Program-made: the position numbers and the translations under genes | Notes under the pieces: generated by a model | Told to the model about the DNA's origin: nothing | Seen by the model: the letters and a program-made list of their open reading frames with translations, nothing else | Databases searched by the model: none | Assembly (NCBI GenBank): GCA_036272735.1 | Contig: DATAYF010000169.1 | Span: 1-16,266 of the forward strand | Length of the DNA stretch: 16,266 nucleotides | From: DATAYF01 sp036272735 | GTDB taxonomy: Bacteria; Chloroflexota; Ktedonobacteria; Ktedonobacterales; Ktedonobacteraceae | Direction of reading: 5' to 3' | Shown here: piece after piece, positions 14,301 to 16,266 of the stretch | Layout: every line of letters begins with the position of its first letter | How positions within the stretch are numbered: the stretch's first letter is position 1

Positions 14301-16051
14301 GAGAAGCAGCGGTTGCGCGTCGCCTCTCGCATCGCTCCGCGCTAGTACGCCGCCTCTCATCTGTCGAGGCGCTGGGGCGCGTGGATGTTGCCTGTACCGA
14401 CAAAACGGGAACGTTGACGCAAGGACGCCTGGCCCTGAGCCTGGTGGCCGACAACGATCAGGATGTAGCGACCACCGCTACCACAGAGCTTCCCGCACAG
14501 ATACGCCAGGTGCTCCTGACAGCCGCACTCGCCTGCCCCCATCCCGACGCGCCCGACGTTGGCGCACATCCCACTGATGTCACCGTCATCAAGGGGGCAC
14601 AAGACGCCGGGTTAGGTGAGCAGTTGCGTGTGGAGCATACAAACGAGTTGGCGTTTGACCCGGTACGTTCCTTCCACGCCACAGTGGTACAGGGACACCT
14701 GTGTCTGAAAGGTGCTCCTGAGATCGTGCTCGCACGCTGCGATTGGAGCTTGCAGCAAGGCGAGAGGCAAGCGTTGGATGAGGAAAGCCGACAGGAGATA
14801 CTTGCGCATGCGCAACACCTTGCAAGCAATGGTCTACGTGTGCTCATGGTTGCCGAAGGTGCTCCCGCAACGCCGCTGGATGATCCTCATGAACTGACAG
14901 CGCTTGGTTTTGTTGGTATTAGCGACCCACTACGACCGACGGTGCCAGCGACTGTCCGCCGCTGTCGTGAGGCAGGGGTGCGCGTCATTATGATTACTGG
15001 CGATCATCCCGCGACGGCGCGCGCCATTGGTCACGAGGCAGGACTGCTTGATTGTGATGCAGATGTGCTGACCGGCGCCCAAATTATGGAGTTGCCAGAC
15101 AGCGAGCTGGATGCGCGTATGGAAGAGGTCTCGATCATTGCACGAGCCACACCGCTAGACAAACTACGCATTATCGAAAGCTTGCAACGCCATGGCCATA
15201 CGGTTGCTATGACCGGAGATGGTGTGAATGATGCACCAGCCTTACGATTAGCAGATGTCGGCGTAGCTATGGGACGTTCTGGAACGGAAGTTGCACGGCA
15301 AACGGCTGATGTGGTGCTGGCTGATGACGATTTCTCCACGCTGGTGGAAGCGTTTGTCGAAGGTCGTAGCTTCTGGCGCAATATTCGCCGTTCACTTGGC
15401 TTGTTACTAGGTGGCAACCTGGGTGAGCTAGGATTAGTCGTAGGTGCAAGCCTGCTAGGGCATAACTTCCCACTCACCACACGGCAAATTCTCGCGATCA
15501 ATGTAATTACAGACTTACTACCGGCCACCGCTATTGCGCTTCAGCAACCAGAACATCGCAATCTGGCGGAACTCAACCGGGAAGGAGCAGCAGCACTCGA
15601 TACCACGATCCGCAACGATCTGATACGTCGTGCGGTAGCCAGTGCGGCACCTGCACTGGTCTCGTATCTCGTCATGTCGGTAGCCGGTTTATCCGCTCAA
15701 GCCAGCACAGTCGCCTTTGGGTCGATTGTGGCGACACAGCTTGCCCAGACGCTCGATGCTGGTAGAGCAGAAGGCCACCTGACGCCATCCGTGCTCAGTG
15801 CTGTGGCTGGCTCTGGTAGCATGTTGCTAGCAACACTCGCGTTACCACCACTACGCAGGCTGTTCAATCTGGTCGCACTATCGCCATTAGGCTGGTTGCT
15901 GATTGGCGGCGGTGCCGTCGGTGCCGTTGCAATGAATCGGACGCTGGCATCTTCTGCGCTGTTCAATCGTCTGCCACATGCGATGGTGCCATCGGTAGAT
16001 ATAGACGTGGACCTGGCGGAAGAGCAGCAAGTAGTGGTGCTTGCCTCATAA
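11351..16051 (+). CDS. Giant CtpI-like P-type ATPase: inactive first half fused to an intact cation ATPase
   Basis: The 1566-residue membrane protein starts at ATG 11351 with GAGG six bases upstream. Residues about 11-75 form an HMA-like domain (HAVPGRVRVYVPGW) without a CxxC metal site. Residues about 110-670 resemble a heavy-metal P-type ATPase that has lost its active site: the CPC position is N360-P361-R362, DKTGTLTxG is GEMRVLTDG (404-412, catalytic Asp now Gly), and GDGVNDAP is SDNAGAAP (585-592). Residues about 690-1566 are a complete P2-like ATPase: TGES at 864, PEGLP from 974, phosphorylated D1017 in DKTGTLT, KGAPE at 1120, TGDGVNDAP at 1288-1296, then NVITDLLPA in a late membrane helix. 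It should pump a cation with ATP, and the PEGLP and NxxTD motifs resemble Ca/Mn-type pumps. Length matches mycobacterial CtpI-like proteins, whose substrate is not settled. Its divergent neighbours suggest metal homeostasis. Confidence 0.92.
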   Translation: MSVVAAADEPYVLHAVPGRVRVYVPGWSEQEKRALESQLYGLQGVSRVQANTLTGNILVLFDTNVTTEQTIMEKVYTLDLDTSVGPGDRSVTEIEDLVADAAGLELPELPGGDHPGYSLDPSALLQGSMRTLGSALGLGILATRQLLQATEPLPGATAALHVASILGIAQSIPPLRHGLRSRFGNTASSLMTSIPNVIAMALSENSLGLAVHGCESFRVWTEAYTRQAAWRQHEERVSSAASAESGAIIRLEADECAPLAARVQEGTGTASGSDGLPLPIKAGSIVPPGAQLHGGPFILQLQGAESPPIATPESRITPVTPSFYDHYLRVLSPLSLVYAGATALFTRSWSQTLAALLLVNPRAAMIGQECADLGASTRVARAGCTILDTRPHRTLQMPDVVLLGEMRVLTDGLEISNVLPLSEQYDAEDMLARAAGVATAAGAPWGAIFKVATSVHAIDGRFDGDTATACIEGIPYTLGPVKDWSVLPEAARLKQSGHYVLALHRADEAVPLGILALRPQISPGLEQLVQTCQRYGVKLEAIARGNQMALQAFADRAHIPLLECNDALEAIRTKQQAGARVAFVSDNAGAAPAFAACDLAIGLTDDRSRLPARADLLAPDLAAIVAILDAAAQRDATLQNSVELSMLSNAVGALWGWRAMPGLDRASRVVSIASLAAIAVGWLRLRGGKQTSLHSTRLVDPHPERWGQRSIEYVLHLLHTSEDGLSSNEAANRTRPATNQQARHPLLKLLLEQLRSPLIGVYAICAGVALFLGATGDVVIITITILANVAIGVWQERKASRIAEALADIGTSTARVLRDGQVITVQAMDIVVGDVLLLAAGDRVAADARVLSAQGLEVDEAALTGESLPVRKMAAGGNDVSHIVLEGSDITTGTGRAVVIAVGHQTRIGATAAALSAEETQQSPLGTRLNKMLHILFPLSLAGGGIVIASGLLHGQTLISQLTLGITVILAVIPEGLPLLASVGEAAVARRLSHRSALVRRLSSVEALGRVDVACTDKTGTLTQGRLALSLVADNDQDVATTATTELPAQIRQVLLTAALACPHPDAPDVGAHPTDVTVIKGAQDAGLGEQLRVEHTNELAFDPVRSFHATVVQGHLCLKGAPEIVLARCDWSLQQGERQALDEESRQEILAHAQHLASNGLRVLMVAEGAPATPLDDPHELTALGFVGISDPLRPTVPATVRRCREAGVRVIMITGDHPATARAIGHEAGLLDCDADVLTGAQIMELPDSELDARMEEVSIIARATPLDKLRIIESLQRHGHTVAMTGDGVNDAPALRLADVGVAMGRSGTEVARQTADVVLADDDFSTLVEAFVEGRSFWRNIRRSLGLLLGGNLGELGLVVGASLLGHNFPLTTRQILAINVITDLLPATAIALQQPEHRNLAELNREGAAALDTTIRNDLIRRAVASAAPALVSYLVMSVAGLSAQASTVAFGSIVATQLAQTLDAGRAEGHLTPSVLSAVAGSGSMLLATLALPPLRRLFNLVALSPLGWLLIGGGAVGAVAMNRTLASSALFNRLPHAMVPSVDIDVDLAEEQQVVVLAS

Positions 16052-16092
16052 AGAGAGGCGATGAATAGTCGCGGCAGGGATGCTGAGGTTGG

Positions 16093-16148
16093 ACAGAGAA
16101 AAGCGCACGAGAGACGCCCACCAGGAAGGTGGCAGGCATCTCTCGTGC
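16093..16148 (-). terminator. Terminator hairpin of the IS630-type transposase gene
   Basis: A 10-bp perfect stem GCACGAGAGA (16105-16114) pairs with TCTCTCGTGC (16139-16148), with an inner CCACC/GGTGG stem. Read on the - strand it is followed by CTTTTCTCTGT, and it lies 31 bases past the transposase stop. It may also slow transcripts from the ATPase gene. It shares ACAGAGAAAAG, GACGCC and GCATC blocks with the terminator at 5001-5046. Confidence 0.7.
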
Positions 16149-16179
16149 ATAAGTAAGCAAACAACTAGTACATTGAGGC

Positions 16180-16266
16180 TCAAATAGCTCCACGATCAGG
16201 AGAGAGTCCGGTGTAGGTCCATTTGATAGGTTTCGCCATCGTTCGATTGTAATAGGCGATAAAAGC
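16180..16266 (-). CDS. IS630-type transposase, C-terminal end only (gene continues past the window)
   Basis: The last 28 codons of a - strand gene enter from the right edge and stop at TGA (16182-16180). They contain FIAYYNRTMAKPIKWTYTG, the closing segment of IS630/Tc1-type DDE transposases, where the usual pattern is a YYN run followed by AKPFxWTYTG. The catalytic domain lies outside the window, so I cannot say whether the element is intact. The stop is followed by a hairpin terminator after 31 bases. No terminal inverted repeat or TA duplication can be assigned from what is visible. Confidence 0.75.
   Translation of the reverse strand, partial: AFIAYYNRTMAKPIKWTYTGLSPDRGAI

Overview
The window is about 16.3 kb of bacterial DNA with roughly mid-50s % GC (estimated by eye). 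The gene mix suggests a soil Chloroflexota of the Ktedonobacteria type: a large secreted GH92 mannosidase with actinobacterial-style accessory domains, a CtpI-like giant P-type ATPase, an AraC-type regulator next to a RibD-C/DHFR-like gene, and an IS630 fragment. That assignment is inference from gene content; there is no rRNA or other marker gene here.

Left part (1-5000, + strand). Two acyl-CoA synthetases of the ANL superfamily lie in the same direction. The first is benzoate-CoA-ligase-like (81-1679) and the second is malonyl-CoA-synthetase (MatB)-like (3428-4975). Between them is a decayed stretch holding two pseudogenes: an AraC-family regulator with three frameshifts (1775-2451) and a dihydrofolate-reductase-like (RibD C-terminal) gene with an amber codon and two frameshifts (2531-3089). 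The second pseudogene still has a good promoter and ribosome binding site. Just before the MatB-like gene is a noncoding region with a 30-bp-arm inverted repeat (3308-3377).

Middle (5000-8800, - strand). A 1116-residue secreted GH92 alpha-mannosidase with C-terminal beta-sandwich domains points to use of fungal or plant mannose-rich glycans. A terminator hairpin separates it from the convergent MatB-like gene. Its roughly 390-bp upstream region carries several inverted repeats.

Right part (8800-16266). A probable two-gene leftward operon, made of a phosphoribosyltransferase-like protein and an unusual NRAMP-family metal transporter, diverges from a 1566-residue double P-type ATPase. In the ATPase the first half has lost its catalytic residues and the second half is intact. 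Together these look like a metal or ion homeostasis locus. The window ends in the C-terminus of an IS630-type transposase on the - strand, with its own terminator. The two - strand terminators (5001-5046 and 16093-16148) share sequence blocks and show compensatory stem changes, so they seem to be copies of one element.

The most interesting points are the pseudo-ATPase/ATPase fusion, its divergent pairing with the PRTase-NRAMP operon, the duplicated terminator element, and the large palindrome in front of the MatB-like gene. I saw no CRISPR array, tRNA, rRNA or complete mobile element.
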